The notes: generated from the letters alone by a model not told the origin. A stretch of DNA of 64,000 nucleotides from Paralvinella palmiformis (GCA_025642065.1 JAODUP010000272.1:1-64000), one strand, 5' to 3'. Positions 1 through 13,035 are shown, numbered from the stretch's first letter. Translations and numbers: made by a program.

Positions 1-560
1 TAGCTACCTAATCCAAACTACTCTAATATAGCTACCTAATCCAAACCACTCTAATATAGCTACCTAATCCAAACCACTCTAATATAGCTACCTAATCCAA
101 ACCACTCTAATATAGCTACCTAATCCAAACCACTCTAGTATAGCTACTTAATCCAAACCACTCTAGTATAGCTACTTAATCCAAACTACTCTAATATAGC
201 TACCTAATCCAAACCACTCTAATATAGCTACCTAATCCAAACCACTCTAATATAGCTACCTAATCCAAACCACTCTAATATAGCTACCTAATCCAAACCA
301 CTCTAATATAGCTACCTAATCCAAACCACTCTAGTATAGCTACTTAATCCAAACTATTCTAATATAGCTACCTAATCCAAACCACTTTAATATAGTTACC
401 TAATCCAAACCACTCTAATATAGCTACCTAATCCAAACCACTCTAGTATAGCTACCTAATCCAAACCACTATAATATAGCTACCTAATCCAAACCACTCT
501 AGTATAGCTACTTAATCCAAACTACTCTAATATAGCTACCTAATCCAAACTACTCTAATA
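1..560. repeat. 28-bp tandem satellite, 20 units
   Basis: Exactly twenty head-to-tail 28-bp units, each starting TAGCTACCTAATCC, fill the left edge and probably continue outside the window. Units differ by few substitutions (ACC/ACT before ACTC, CTAATA/CTAGTA at the end, CTACC/CTACT at the start). A unit ending CTAGTA is usually followed by one starting TAGCTACTTAAT, which hints at higher-order duplication. There are no spacers, so it is not CRISPR-like. Confidence 0.97.
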
Positions 561-774
561 TACACTACTGCCGTGATCTGACTTGGGTGTTTTACACCCA
601 AACTCCACGGCTGTAGGTGATTCGTATTTTGATTTTGCTTGGCGGCTTAGGGACTGGTGAGACATTACACGTGTCTCAGCAAGAAAAGTCGCCACTCTGG
701 ATTCAGTCCCCTGAAGAAACGTCCAGAGTTCGAATTCACGGTTCGAGATTCTCTGTGCCTTATTATACACAGCT

Positions 775-815
<41 letters not shown>

Positions 816-860
816 ACACACATATATATACACACACACAGAGTAACACACATCATTAAG
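561..860 (+). repeat. Dispersed repeat family B, copy 1, ending in (CA)n
   Basis: The segment from the GCCGTGATCTGACTTGGG area to TTATTATACACAGCTAAAAC followed by a (CA)n tract recurs at 39075-39260 (same orientation, 5' truncated) and 41108-41330 (inverted). The microsatellite sits at the same end in all three copies, so it belongs to the element. Open frames on both strands here are repeat and CA/GT artefacts. The class is unknown. Confidence 0.8.
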
Positions 861-1237
861 TTTGTGTATTTTTAAATGTACGCTCATCGATATCGGCCCT
901 TAACATGCTAATGCTATTCTGTGCGCATGCACTGTGAATATCGTACATTCGAGTAGCTATTATATTCTCGCCATTCTTAAAACAATCAAAATATCATTCC
1001 ATTTATTTAATCGCAAAGGTATACATATAATTTTATAATAATTATACAAATATGCCAAGGTGATTAGGAAGAAATTTACAAACGAAAGTTGCATTAGTGT
1101 ATGTACTTTACATGTGATGACAAATGTATGAAAAACATTACAAAATTCGAAAAGAAACTAACGAGTATGGTGAAACGTTGAAGCAAATTAGAAAGTACTA
1201 CTAGGCATGGAATTATTAACGTTTATCTCTAAACTTC
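861..1237. other. No recognisable gene
   Basis: AT-rich unique-looking sequence between the family-B repeat and a SINE. I see no ORF, splice-bounded exon or repeat in it. Confidence 0.5.
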
Positions 1238-1430
1238 GTCGTGGTAATAGATTGATCGATGACTGATATTGTACGTCCACGTTTGTGCACATGGTAGGGT
1301 AAATGGGCCGAGCGACCTCCAAAGGTAATGAAGCGAAGTCAAAGATGAAATGCCCTTCAGATATGCCCACGCCGAGATTCGAACACGGGTGGTAGTGATC
1401 TGTGGTCCAATACGCTCTTAACAGGCAGTG
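1238..1430 (-). repeat. tRNA-derived SINE, family A, copy A1
   Basis: On the minus strand it carries the B-box-like GTTCGAATCTCGGCG, then the body shared by all family A copies (TTTGACTTCGCTTCATTACC, then GCACAAACGTGG). The head is divergent: the usual TGGTCTAGCGGTAG A-box is replaced beyond about 1420. The small minus-strand ORF at 1188-1370 is a by-product of the SINE. Confidence 0.85.
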
Positions 1431-2027
1431 TCACACAGAAGATGCAAATTGGAAATAATCGATGTATCCCAGATGAGGAATACTCATAATATTAATAATG
1501 ATGTATTCATGATAACCGTAGTTGAATATCGATATTAAGATGGCGATTAGTGCAGCATTAATCTTACACCAGTGATAACTGTGTTCAATCAGAAATATCA
1601 CCTTTATCTAAGTCTCCCGAAATGCATCCGAAACTAATGCGTTCATAAAATGACGTCACCAAGGTTAGTGAAAATCGTGATTATTTTCAACAGCAATAAC
1701 AACAACAGCAACAACGTGTGCAATAACAACAACACAACAAAAAGATAACCACCACAGATACGATATACTTAAACATAAAACATACATATTTATTTATACA
1801 TGTGTGTGTGTGTGTGTTTTGATGGTGTATCACAGGGTTCAAAGCAATACAACTCCTCGAATACAACACCTAAGTTATCATTATATATCACATTAGAAGC
1901 CACAGTTAGGGCGTTTAGTTTGGATGTGATAGTGCGTGAGAACGGCTGTGTTTATTAGTTTGGGGATTAGTTTGGGGAATCTGGATGAGAGAACGAATTA
2001 TCCGATATCAGAGTATCTGATCTACTC
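1431..2027. other. Intergenic; short CA/GT and CAA tracts
   Basis: Only simple sequence is seen: (CAA)n around 1690-1740 and (GT)n at 1801-1817. Nothing coding. It includes the 3' flank of the fibrinogen-related gene. Confidence 0.5.
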
Positions 2028-3095
2028 TTACATAGGACGGATCATCATAACGGCATGCTTGGCATATGTATGTTCTCCCCAATGACCATACCATCTGATT
2101 CCTATGTCTGGTGCGATATCCGAGTCTTCTCCGTAACGAGAAGCTTTAGTTTTAACTGATACGTTTTCTACCATTAAGATATTTCATGTGTAAATATGCA
2201 TAGACAACTAAATAAATTAAGATTTATTGAAATCAAAACAATAATATTATAAAGTTCAATGGTGGCTTATTTAATTTCTACTGAATACGTGTGCTATCTC
2301 TACAAATAATATCGACATACAAATACAGACTTTCATAATAATCAGTGGCAGGTAAATGTTTCTTTGTTAGAATACAAAAAGCCTTGAACATGTCTGTAAG
2401 CTTTAAAAGGACGGGGAGAAATACCTACGAATATAGGTGTGCATGGGACATGATTTGAATAATGCTTACCAAAACCAGGTTTATGTATTACAATAGTTGG
2501 TTTAACGTTTGAAAGTTGTTTAAACTAACGCGTCTATCCATTATTGGTTCTCCGTTGTCTATTTTAGCATGATATAATATGATGTACTCACACAGAGTGC
2601 TATTCCGATTATATCTATCTAGGCGTAATTTGTAATACTCTGACTCGGGTTCGACTGAGAAGGCATAATAGGTGGCATAGTTAGTGAGATTTATCCGCAA
2701 TATATATATCCGTCTATCATTTGTCACTTTATGCATCAATCAATTACCTGGTGATATAAAGAATGTTTAAAATTCATTAAAACATGATGATGCGTATTAA
2801 AATGCATAATAAGTAATGCAAAAAACATGTTATTATTTCAGTTTGGCAAATTATAAATAATAATAGTCATTTAAAGCGGAATAACATAGTTTTCGACCTA
2901 TCGAACAGTATTTCAGTTTTGTAAATTTTATTATACCGAATGGCGTTTATCCAGCTTCTGAAGACGACCACTGAATTGCATTTGTATAACCTACCTGCCC
3001 AGAACTCTCCATCTAGTGTGCCAAAACCAAGTTTATAATCTTGCCATTCTCTGTTAAAATCTACTGAACCATCCTTCCTTACCATCAATACCTGC

Positions 3096-3128
<33 letters not shown>

Positions 3129-4192
3129 ACAGATACTACTACTACTAATAATAATAACAACGTGGTGATCTGCGAAAGGTGATGAAGTAAAATGAAGTAA
3201 AAATGTTACTTTATGCTGAAGAAAACATACCATCCATCCACCACCATCTGTCTCCATGTCACAATAAATATCTTGATACATACAACCTGATGTATCCATG
3301 ATTTTGACTTTATAAACACCGCTTGACGGAGCATGGGAACATTGGTTGATTACTTAAAAACGGCACATAATGTAATATACTTCATCAAAATAGGTACAGT
3401 TGTACTTGTGGGCATGCAAAAGTAAGTAAATAAGTAAGTTGTTACTTATGTATGTTTACATTGATGTACTGACAATTTAGTATGTATGTTTGTATATAAG
3501 AATATATGTTTGTATTTAGATATGCGTGTATGGATAGAGTTCTTCATTTTCAAAGCATAAATGAAACTATGTTAATTAAATACCATCATAAACATATATT
3601 ATGATGCTTAATGAAGTGAATATAGAAATAATCATCATTTACCTGGCTGATACGTAATACACACGTTTATAAGACATTTATAAAAACACATCTCCTTATC
3701 TTCATAAATTGATGTTTCATTTAACTAGCAAGTCTTCCAGCGGCCATTCCACATCTCGATTTCGGCCACTGATAATGGCGACAGATAAAGATTATGGCCA
3801 CATCCGAGGTTTGTACCAATCAAAGTGACGTCCACTTGTTCTCCAACTAGATCATCTCCGACCTTGACTCGAAATTGTGTGCATCGTGGAATATTAGCAC
3901 CCTCACTGATATTAAATGATGCGCAGGTTTGGGGGATTCGTCTGTCAGATAGCGTTCCTCATCGGCAATGATGCTGAAATATTCTGAGCGTACAGACAAA
4001 AAAGCTGGAAGAAAACATATTAGTGTCTCTACTTTAGACGTTTCAATTTTAGTTTATGAACCACGACATAGTTCTTGCATAAAAAAGAATTTATTGTAAA
4101 ACAAAGTTACTTCACTTACTAAATGTACTTCTTGTGGAAACAATTATGATTAGAAGCAGCACAACATAATCCTCAATCTTTCCAAAGGACAT
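2028..4192 (-). pseudogene. Fibrinogen-related (FREP-like) lectin gene, probably inactivated
   Basis: Fibrinogen C-terminal domain proteins are secreted recognition lectins, greatly expanded in molluscan immunity. Exons read on the minus strand: 4120-4192 (signal peptide, MSFGKIEDYVVLLLIIIVST), 3725-4004 (ends in a galactose-binding or fucolectin-like stretch LSPLSVAEIEMWNG), 3643-3694 (Cys-rich), 3231-3352 (CSHAPSSGVYKV then CDMETDGGGWM), 2995-3091 ([20 protein letters not shown] then GEFWA), about 2488-2750 (LRINLTNYATYYA), and 2028-2155 (GIRWYGHWGEHTYAKHA then MMIRPM and TAA). GT-AG sites and phases fit for 3643-3694/3231-3352/2995-3091. Defects: the 3725-4004 exon changes frame after about 23 codons and ends at TAG; the exon near 2750 opens with Gly-Asn-TGA; the usual WW/Cys segment before the last exon was not found. 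Likely a pseudogene, though sequence error could explain single defects. Confidence 0.8.
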
Positions 4193-4423
4193 TTTGTTTT
4201 CTTTAATAAGAGAAGGTGACATGTTTAATATTTGACATACATGCACGCCAAACGCCAGATATTTTGACAAAAGATGATTTCAAACATGAGATATGGCGTC
4301 TTTTATTTTACTACAGTGATTTTAGTAAGGTGTCTATCTACCAGTTGCCCATCTTTCAATAAATTTAATATTCCTGTTTACTACCATATGTCCATATCAA
4401 CCTTTCTACGAATATACAACAAC

Positions 4424-4432
4424 ACACACACA

Positions 4433-4521
<89 letters not shown>
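4424..4521. repeat. Compound (CA)n(CT)n(TA)n microsatellite
   Basis: Pure dinucleotide runs in series: CA about 4424-4433, CT 4434-4497, TA 4498-4521. ORFs over it on both strands are artefacts (SLSLSL and ERERER). Confidence 0.97.
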
Positions 4522-5290
4522 AACACTCTCACATTTAATTTGTTGCATTTTAAGCCTTTCATTTTGACCCTTTCTATTTAACAACCAACTATGATTACAT
4601 ATATTAATATTGATAAGAATGCCATGATTTAGGTTTCGTGTTATAATTTCTAACTTAACTGAGATACACGCAAGAAAAGAATAGCTTTTTCAAAAGTCCT
4701 TTAATTAGTTTGGGTCAAATTCAACACGATACTACTTTGCTTAGTGTCTAAACACAAAGAATCGCAATATACTTATATGATAGTATTCGGGGTGAATGAA
4801 TGAATGAAGTGGGTGATTCAATATTTAATTTACACTGGTCATTAGCCAGACCTTATATTAATGGAGAAAGGAAATGCTTAATAGAAATCAGGCCTTTAAT
4901 ATTTAACATTCGATAGAGTGGAAGTCTGTAGTCTACCTCACAAACAAATTGTGTAAAGGACATTACATAATAGACTGACCTGTTATCGAGATCCTGATAA
5001 GATGACATATATCTATTAAAGTGGATCCTCAGTTAATATAGGTTGTTTGTAGTTGTCTGTGGCCTGATGAGAGACCTGTCTTGACCTGACAGAAGGGAAG
5101 TCAATTTTTTTTAAATAATGCTGCGTATATCCACTATGGCAACGTCATAGATATGTTTTGACAGATCGATTTGCTCCAGACATTAACTTAAATACACAGT
5201 GGTGTACATTTTTATTTTCTGTTCTACGCCTGTGTGTCTGAATACATAGATATGTATACACATGCACAAAAACACAGACACACACGCACT
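4522..5290. other. No recognisable gene
   Basis: AT-rich sequence between two microsatellites. No splice-bounded coding segment or repeat family copy was recognised. Confidence 0.45.
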
Positions 5291-5293
5291 CAA

Positions 5294-5296
<3 letters not shown>

Positions 5297-5358
<62 letters not shown>

Positions 5359-5377
5359 CACACACACACACACACAA
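5297..5377. repeat. (TA)n(CA)n microsatellite
   Basis: About 58 bp of TA followed by about 20 bp of CA, then an AAT-rich stretch. The three overlapping ORFs here come from the repeat. Confidence 0.97.
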
Positions 5378-7730
5378 TAACAATAATAATAAAAAGTGTG
5401 TTTTTATACTTAATTACTTCAGGTATAGTACTTACGTGTATAGACTCTTTTTCCAGCCCCATTCTTTGTTTGTTAGTGTTTATTATTATTTCAAATTCCA
5501 ATATAATGTTTCATATAAAGGATGTATGCTATATTCAATATCCCTGCCTTACTGTATAAAACCGGGCTTATACCTGTAATTAATTATGAACCGTCCAAAT
5601 ACGCATTATCTGCAAGGATCCAGAATCATTCAGGTAATCCTTCATTTAGGGTAACCCGTGGTTGTAATTTAATATAAATGAATACCCCAATCTCTTAGTC
5701 GACATCATTATTTTGTCTAACATCGTCTTTGGACATACAACGAGTTACTAGCTGAATCCATACCGCCGAGTTGCGTAATTACTTCGTTGTTTCGTCGAAT
5801 TACATCATTACGCGTGCTTAATATCTTCCTTATATTATAATATAATATTATTATGTAGTATTCGTAGATGACTATGACATACCATGCCATTGTCAATCAT
5901 AAATATCAATACCTTTACAGCTGCTTCTATATCAAATGATGCAAACGATCATCATATATATTAGATGTCTGATCAGCTACGGCGTTTCCAATAATAAATA
6001 TGACAGTTCACAGAAACCTAACAGTATTAACAGGCCGATAAGAGAAATTATCACGCGTTTAATAATAAAATGATACGTACCTGATGATATAAATACTACT
6101 ACTACTGCTGCTACTATTACGACATCAACAACAACAACAACTACTATTATTACTACTACTACTATTAATAATAATAATAATAATAATAAAGTTAATAACA
6201 AAATTGATCTCTTCTGGAAATTGGTTTGCTTGGACATTTCTAGGTGTTCGAATCGAATACCAGTATTTTATGAGATATTATTTCAAGATACCGAGCGGGA
6301 TGTTCCATGTGCTATAGAAATTACCATAGATACTTATTGAAGCCAAGAACGCTCACAAGCATAATCAAATGTGGCCGAAACGACAATTATTTAAAATAAA
6401 ATAGGAGTAGAAAGGAATACTGAGACATCTCTGCTATAATTAGATGTCAGTAAATGAGAACATCAATTTAAGCAAATGGTTGATATCCAGAACAAATGTT
6501 ATACCGGCAGACATAGCAAATATATGGTAGTCAATGACAAATCTGTTTACCGTGTGATGATAACCGTCCATCACAATGCTAGTCTATGACACAATTCGCA
6601 TTACCTTACCAAGTTTAAGTATATGTTTCATCTGAATATCAGCAATGAAATTATCACTCATTCTATTTCGTTCTCCACTTAATACCATAAATCATAATTG
6701 TTTATGGATATCTGACTTTTTACAGATCGTGTGACCTACTTGATGACGGTGACTCGCTTTACCTGAACTATACAGCTGTTATTCTAAATTGATTACTGTG
6801 TTATAATGGGATTAGGTTATACATATTTATAGATATGGAGTACCGCTTTGGCTAGTGTTCGGGGTCGTGAAACTGCTGGGACATAAGGCAAGCTGATTAG
6901 TGTTCGGGAACTTTCACGTGCCGTCATATATTTGGCCAGGAGACTGATGGTAGACTAAGCGGCCGTTGTAAGTCCCGGATATGACAGGCTCATCTTGGTA
7001 AATACATCATCCTACACAACTACCGCGGTGTATCTTGTTGACGGTATCAGTTGATTTCATCAGTAGATTTCATCAGTTGATGAATGACACTTAACGGTCA
7101 ACATGTTATGACAAGTAACCAAGTGCCATGGTCGTATATTATTAATAATCAAATGTCACGTATTCCTATCAAAATGGTTTTGTTCATTGGGAAGCTGATT
7201 CTAATTTCCCATTAAAGATTGAAAAACTCTATTAAGAAGATTATTATCAAATTCAGTTGCAAATGAATGTGGGTGATGAACAGTTCTGTTGTTTTTATTT
7301 ATCTCTTTGCTGCATGTATATTTTGTATACTATTGATCGTGATTAAAGATATAGTCTATGCTAAATTTACTTCTGTAATTTTACCAGAAATTATAAGTGG
7401 GCAGCGAGACACGATTAAAGATAAAGAGGGGGATATTGTATGCATGTGTAGACGTCAAAGGTTTGGATCCATGATGTGTTGTTCTAAGTATGACTGTAAA
7501 GTTGAATAATATCATTGCCCATATGTAAATATCACACATGCCCCCCCTACCCCCCCCAATAAAATATGTGTCTACCCAAAACGAAAACAAACCCAAAAAT
7601 AGTCCAGAAGAAATTTCCATAGGTTATTGATATTATTGTTATTAGTATAAATACATATTATCGAATTAGTACCTACAGTTTATAGAATGCAATTATCTGT
7701 ACACTAAACATTTATATTATATTTATGTTA

Positions 7731-7811
7731 GTAATGTACATCAAGTAATCTATACACATGTACACATAATGGTAACTACATCAAGTAATCAATATACATG
7801 TGCACGTAATT
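7731..7811. repeat. Tandem duplication of about 40 bp
   Basis: Two adjacent diverged copies share ACATCAAGTAATC, then ATACACATGTACAC-like sequence and a final TAAT. Confidence 0.6.
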
Positions 7812-7901
7812 ATTATTTGTGCTATTTTATATTAACACAGCTGCCTAGACCTTGGGTTGTACTACACTATTTGTATACATGTACTATCATATAGAGTGCT
7901 A

Positions 7902-7948
7902 TACAGTGCAAATTATACATATATCTTATACGTATAATTTGCACTGTA
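7902..7948. repeat. Perfect 17-bp inverted repeat with 13-nt loop
   Basis: TACAGTGCAAATTATAC at 7902-7918 is exactly complementary to GTATAATTTGCACTGTA at 7932-7948. It may be a palindromic MITE remnant or a hairpin-forming site. No neighbouring gene explains it. Confidence 0.8.
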
Positions 7949-10396
7949 GATAATAGTTATCACCTGAAATATGTATCATAATGTGTATGAAATATAGATT
8001 ATATATTACTGTGTATAGTCAACTGTTTATCTGACACTCGACCACTCCAATCTGCAGCTAGAAATATCACTGCACCAGCTGCACCTGTGCCTATTAAATA
8101 TTTGCGTGTTTTTATTTTCCTTATAGATTGACTACGTTTGAGCACGGGCAGTTAACTTATTTGATACCTTTATAAAGATTTCACTGCAGTCTATAATACA
8201 AATACAATATCTATATTTTCTTCTGAAACATAAAGGCATGTGTTTTCTTATGCTATTTCTTTCTGGTCATCCAATCAGAGCCCTCATATATTTGGACCAG
8301 ACAGAGTAACCATAATATATAAAGATTAGATACAGTACTTAATTCAAGGCCAAATTAGATAGAGTAGTTAATTCAAGGCCAAATCTGTGAACCTAGTCTT
8401 CCTCTAAAAGACCAAGTGTCAGCTTCATAAAAACAAGCAGTACATGGTATTCTATAGAAAGACGTGCATTGCACATCTTAACTTTATCTGTCGCAACATC
8501 TAGCACCAACATAAAAAAAGAAATTAAAGGATAAAAAAAATATGCAATCATTATTGTCCTTGATGACAACCTGAACACTTTAACTTCCTTGTTAGCTCAT
8601 CATTATCTGCCCTAAGTCGATAAACCTCTTCATTACGACTCATCCATTCATTTTGGTACACGTCGAAAGGAGGTCATCTTCCTTTATCATGTCTTATCTG
8701 GCAACCGAACATTAAAAGTCATTATCCGAGGGCAGCGTTCTCGACACCTATGGCACTACTACTAGCGGTGCAATTTATAATTGCCACATTTTTATTGGCT
8801 GCTTGCCTTTTACATCTAAATATATTGCAAAGATAATAAATTAGCAGTATCGGATGACCATTTATTCATCTAGGTTCTAACATTTAATGTTTGTGAAATT
8901 AAATTGAAGCGCAATCTGCCAAATGACATTGACACCTGGTAATCTTAATCACAATTAAATTGTTTGATTACTAATAGTATCAATTAGCAGTAGCTTGACT
9001 GACATTAGACATACCTTGCATTATACATAGCCATTCAGCATGTCAGATAGTTTACCTAAAAAATAAATTAGAAACATGTTATTATAGTTTACCAAATAAA
9101 TATGGGCCTATTTTGCATATCATTCATTATTTGAACAACAGGCACCATATAGTATTATAGAAGATATATTTATTCACGAGTCATAGATCTATGTAACGTT
9201 AGGCTCTAAGTTTGCGTGGCAACTCCAATTTCCCATTCTATAGACTATATTACACAATTTAACATCTAAATAAACATTATGAAGTGTAATTATTGTTTGT
9301 ATAACATTACACACTTTACAGCTTTAAATGCATTTTACCTTAAACGTGTGTCAAATGTCCATTCTGGCTTGTCAGAGTCAGGATATTTAATGACTTTAAT
9401 ACACGTCTGTTTTCCCCCGAAAGGAATCCTTTTTCGGGGAATACTATAAAATGACAATACCTTTTCCTTTGTTAATCTATTTGTGCAACCTACTGCACAG
9501 CAAGAATGAGGCGTTGTTGTTGATTGCTAAAGCTTGACGTTGGAATATCCCTTCTTAATATGAAAAACCAGCTGTGCAAATATCAGTTTGACATATTTTA
9601 AATAAAAACACCCTGAATTAATTTATACCAACTGGTCGCGACTTGTGGATGATTTGTTTAAATGGATTGTTATTGATTTTGTATATGGCATACAACTTTG
9701 TCACATGTACATCGTAAAGAGAGAAAAAACAGTGTTGTTATTTGTTTTTGTCACATGGTCGACACAAGGACCATTATAACACATTAGTCAGAATGGATAG
9801 GCCTTCTCTTATTAGAAATATTTGAAGTATAAAATAGAAAGACCAGCTAAAACATAATTGTGTTTATTTATTGGCAACAACGACGTTTATGCCTAAGTAT
9901 TTATATGATACGCCCCGCATCCAAGAAAAAGATACAGATGCCACCTTAGCTGCAAATCAGTGGCCATTGACTAGAACGCTAAACGATTACCCAGTTTAAC
10001 CTACGTACTGGTTACCACAAAATAAACACTCGCAAACACACATAACGACTGAGGAACTGCAATATCCAACACCCTATTACACCAAATGTATTTTTAAAGT
10101 AAAGGATTTTCGTGATATTTAAGTAATTATTTATTAGATCAAATATTTTGCATCGAATAAGTTTGCATGGTTTTGATTTCCAACATATATACCGAAGCTC
10201 CAAATGTTCTGTTTCGTTGTACATCAGCTGGTATATATCGGTGTCTGCTTTGTTCCTGCAACGGAGTCTGCGTACGGAGAGGGTTGGGGTACTGTAAGAT
10301 GTCGATGTTGGGTCCTTTGCCATGTCTGCCAATGATGCTTTGACCACCATGAATACACCGATCACGGTGTTGCCAGCCTTCAATACCCGCAAGAGT

Positions 10397-10398
<2 letters not shown>

Positions 10399-10471
<73 letters not shown>
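10399..10471. repeat. (TA)n microsatellite
   Basis: An uninterrupted TA run of about 70 bp. It creates YIYIYI frames on both strands. Confidence 0.97.
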
Positions 10472-10476
<5 letters not shown>

Positions 10477-10681
10477 GACTACCAGTTCCGGAATATACCA
10501 CTTTTTGGGGATTTCCTTATACGTTTAACAATCACGAAGTCAAATTTTTCCCGACAAAATGGGGGCATTATGATTAAATATGCTACAAAATAAGTTCGAC
10601 AATCACAGTTGTCGTCTGTCTATCCACTCTAACTGGCTGTTTGGTGTCTACTCTACTACCTGTGCTAATTAGTATTAATAA

Positions 10682-10750
10682 AGCCAGGTGGCTGGTCGTC
10701 ATAAGGTTATGTCGATGATGGTACTACAGGCTATGGCCTTTAGGTTTTGT
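10682..10750 (+). repeat. Possible third copy of dispersed repeat F (fragment)
   Basis: Aligns by eye with 23880-23955: the ATAAGG, GGTAGT/GGTACTACAGGCT and TATAGG/TTTAGG landmarks occur in the same order. Short and diverged. Confidence 0.35.
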
Positions 10751-10789
10751 TAATGATTTGATTGCCAAAGAAACGGCAGACGGTTCTCT

Positions 10790-10995
10790 CCGGCTTCTTC
10801 ATGGACTAACTGGTAGAGCAGTTGGCCACAGATCTATATCATCTGGGTTCAAACCCCGGTCGGACTTGCGTCCATTACCATTTGGGACCACTCCGCCTAT
10901 TTATCCCACCTTGCGCATAACTGTGGCAGCATCGGCGCTGCTCCCACCTGGGACATATTGTCGAAAGATATCTATCTGTCCAGGAACCCCCCCCC
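10790..10995 (+). repeat. tRNA-derived SINE, family D
   Basis: The A-box-like TGGTAGAGCAGTTGG and B-box-like GGGTTCAAACCCCGG are about 33 bp apart, as in a tRNA gene. The tRNA-like head is followed by an unrelated body (ACCACTCCGCCTATTTATCC, then GCACCTGGGAC-like sequence) and a C/CA-rich end. The 87-residue ORF over it is spurious. Confidence 0.7.
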
Positions 10996-11021
10996 CCCCA
11001 CACACACAAACACATGTATGA

Positions 11022-12003
11022 ATCCGATTTTAACCCATAATCGTGATCTTTGCATTTCAGTACTCAACCAATTGCGGCATCATAATGCCATATAACGGGG
11101 GAATCGCTTATGGTGGAAGATATTCTTTTGTATAATGCTGCTGGCAGCTTACGGGTATGATAGTATTTACTATAGTTAATTTACATGAAACAATTATGCA
11201 GTTATATAATAACGTGTTTCCCTTCTGCGTATAGCGAAACTATGGGGGTCAAAATGTCATAAATAAGTACAACTTCAGTCAAACACATGTAACTGAAAGT
11301 TTATTCTATGGGAAAAAATATCCAAAACATACGAAAATCTTTATTATAATTAACGACCAAAAAGCTAAATATCAATAATAAGTTAACAACTTTAACTTGT
11401 TTTTAATATCTACTTAAAAGAGTGACGATATTACAAAAATAGCGTTTTGTCCATCGCATAAAAAGGCGATTTGTCTATATTCTGTTCATTATCAAAATAA
11501 TCGGGTTTACTTTATATTATAATTTCTTGGTGCGAAGTGGTGTATCGTAATTTGCCCATTTATATGAAATAGCGTAGTTATTTATTTCGTTCATTAGTGG
11601 ATGAAACACAAAATCACGCCTTCCTCTCATTGGTTACGCTACCTGTAGAGTTTTCTTACGATGTTTTACTTTCACACACCTCCTAAACACACACATAGGA
11701 ATATCAGCACATACCTTATATACTAGGAGTTAAGCGTGAGTCAATAAACGAAGACAACATATCATCTATGACTCATATACCGAATCAGGGACACAATATC
11801 AGCTTCTGGTAATATACCTTCTATGCGAAATCTAGAGATTTATCATATGTATAAGGGATGACCTTGAAATTTTTATAAATGAAACAGTCTAATTAGAAAA
11901 GCACTGTAGCATGTGTTACTTACCACTAGAAGTTAAAGCCTACAAACCAGGATCAATAAATATCATAAGTAGAGTAATATATACATATTACAATAAAAAT
12001 AGT
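11022..12003. other. No recognisable gene
   Basis: AT-rich; no exon-like ORF, tandem repeat or shared repeat recognised. Confidence 0.45.
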
Positions 12004-12017
12004 ACTAATGGTAGATG

Positions 12018-12194
12018 AGGCGCCTCCGTGGTCTAGCGGTAGCGTGTTAGACCATAGGTCACTACCACCCGAGTTCGAATCTCGATGTGGGCATATCGGA
12101 AGCGTGTTTCATCTTTGACTTCGCTTCATTACCTTTGACATTCCAAGTGCACAAAAGTGGCCGTAAAACATCAATCATCATCATCATCATTATC
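12018..12194 (+). repeat. tRNA-derived SINE, family A, copy A2 with target-site duplication
   Basis: Head CTCCGTGGTCTAGCGGTAGC (A box) and GAGTTCGAATCTCG (B box), family A body, and a 3' (ATC)n tail. Flanked by ACTAATGGTAGATG at 12004-12017 and ACTAAAGGTAGATG at 12195-12208 (13 of 14 identical), a target-site duplication. Confidence 0.92.
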
Positions 12195-12839
12195 ACTAAA
12201 GGTAGATGCTTAATACAATTTTAAATCTCGCCATTTATCGCTAACAACCCAGTAGATTCAGCCATCATTACCTTAAGTATAATTGTCAATATAATACAGA
12301 CGTATGCAATAAATATTCATAACTATTGGATAACCACTGAATAACTCATGATAATCATCATTATGATACACTTATGGTCATTGGATCAAACGTCAAAATA
12401 AATATAAAAACAAGAACGTTTTATGTATATCGTATATATTTGATATAATATATAAAACGGCTCCGAACATATTTATTATTTTTCATTGGTTGAGATTTCA
12501 TTAACCTGTAGATAATATTATTATATCCATCATCAATGGAAAGCCGATGAGCCAAGAATAACGCTTGATACGCTATCGCCGAGGAAATTAATTTGAGTTA
12601 CTCAGTTGAGTAGCCGGGATGGTAATTCTTAGTGACTGAGTGTATGGGTCACTGAATTCGTCAGTGTGGTACTTCTGACGAATTTGCCTTGGCGTATTTG
12701 TTACAGGATTTGTTTCTGACCAAAGGACAGACATGAATATGGGAAGTCTCCTAATAATCGATACCTTTGTCAGAACGTCTTCCTGGCGTTCCATACCGAC
12801 GCAAAACGGCGGTGAAAAACCTCAAGTTAAACGTGATGC

Positions 12840-13035
12840 TTAGCATCATACTATGGCACAAGGTGATATGGGCCCGGACAGCATAGATATCCCGAGGGAA
12901 TAAAAGGACAAGAGGATAAAGGGACAATTATGTCTGAATGATTCCATCTCACGAGGAAATAGATTGGTGAATGTTGTAATTGGACGAGGCTATAACCAGA
13001 GGCATAAACGTAAAGATGAAAAGGTCAAATTTGAC
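12840..13035 (+). repeat. Dispersed repeat C, copy 1
   Basis: Matches about 55085-55330 in the same orientation. Shared landmarks in order: ACAAGAGGA, GTCTGAATGATTC, ATCTCA, GAGGCTA and GATGAAAAGG. Unclassified and non-coding. Confidence 0.6.

Larger units (their letters stand above)
5378..10010. other. Long gene-free AT-rich stretch
   Basis: No credible coding exon. It contains a trinucleotide tract (TAC/AAC/TAA) at about 6094-6186, a roughly 40-bp tandem duplication at 7731-7811, and a perfect 17-bp inverted repeat (7902-7918 with 7932-7948). The small ORFs at 7267-7620 and 8393-8578 lack domain or splice support. Confidence 0.45.

Noticed and set aside
1..560. CRISPR-like array
   Set aside because: Units are contiguous with no spacers; it is a satellite in eukaryotic DNA.
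12588..12794. Minus-strand 68-residue ORF
   Set aside because: No recognisable domain or splice-bounded extension; adjacent to dispersed repeat C.
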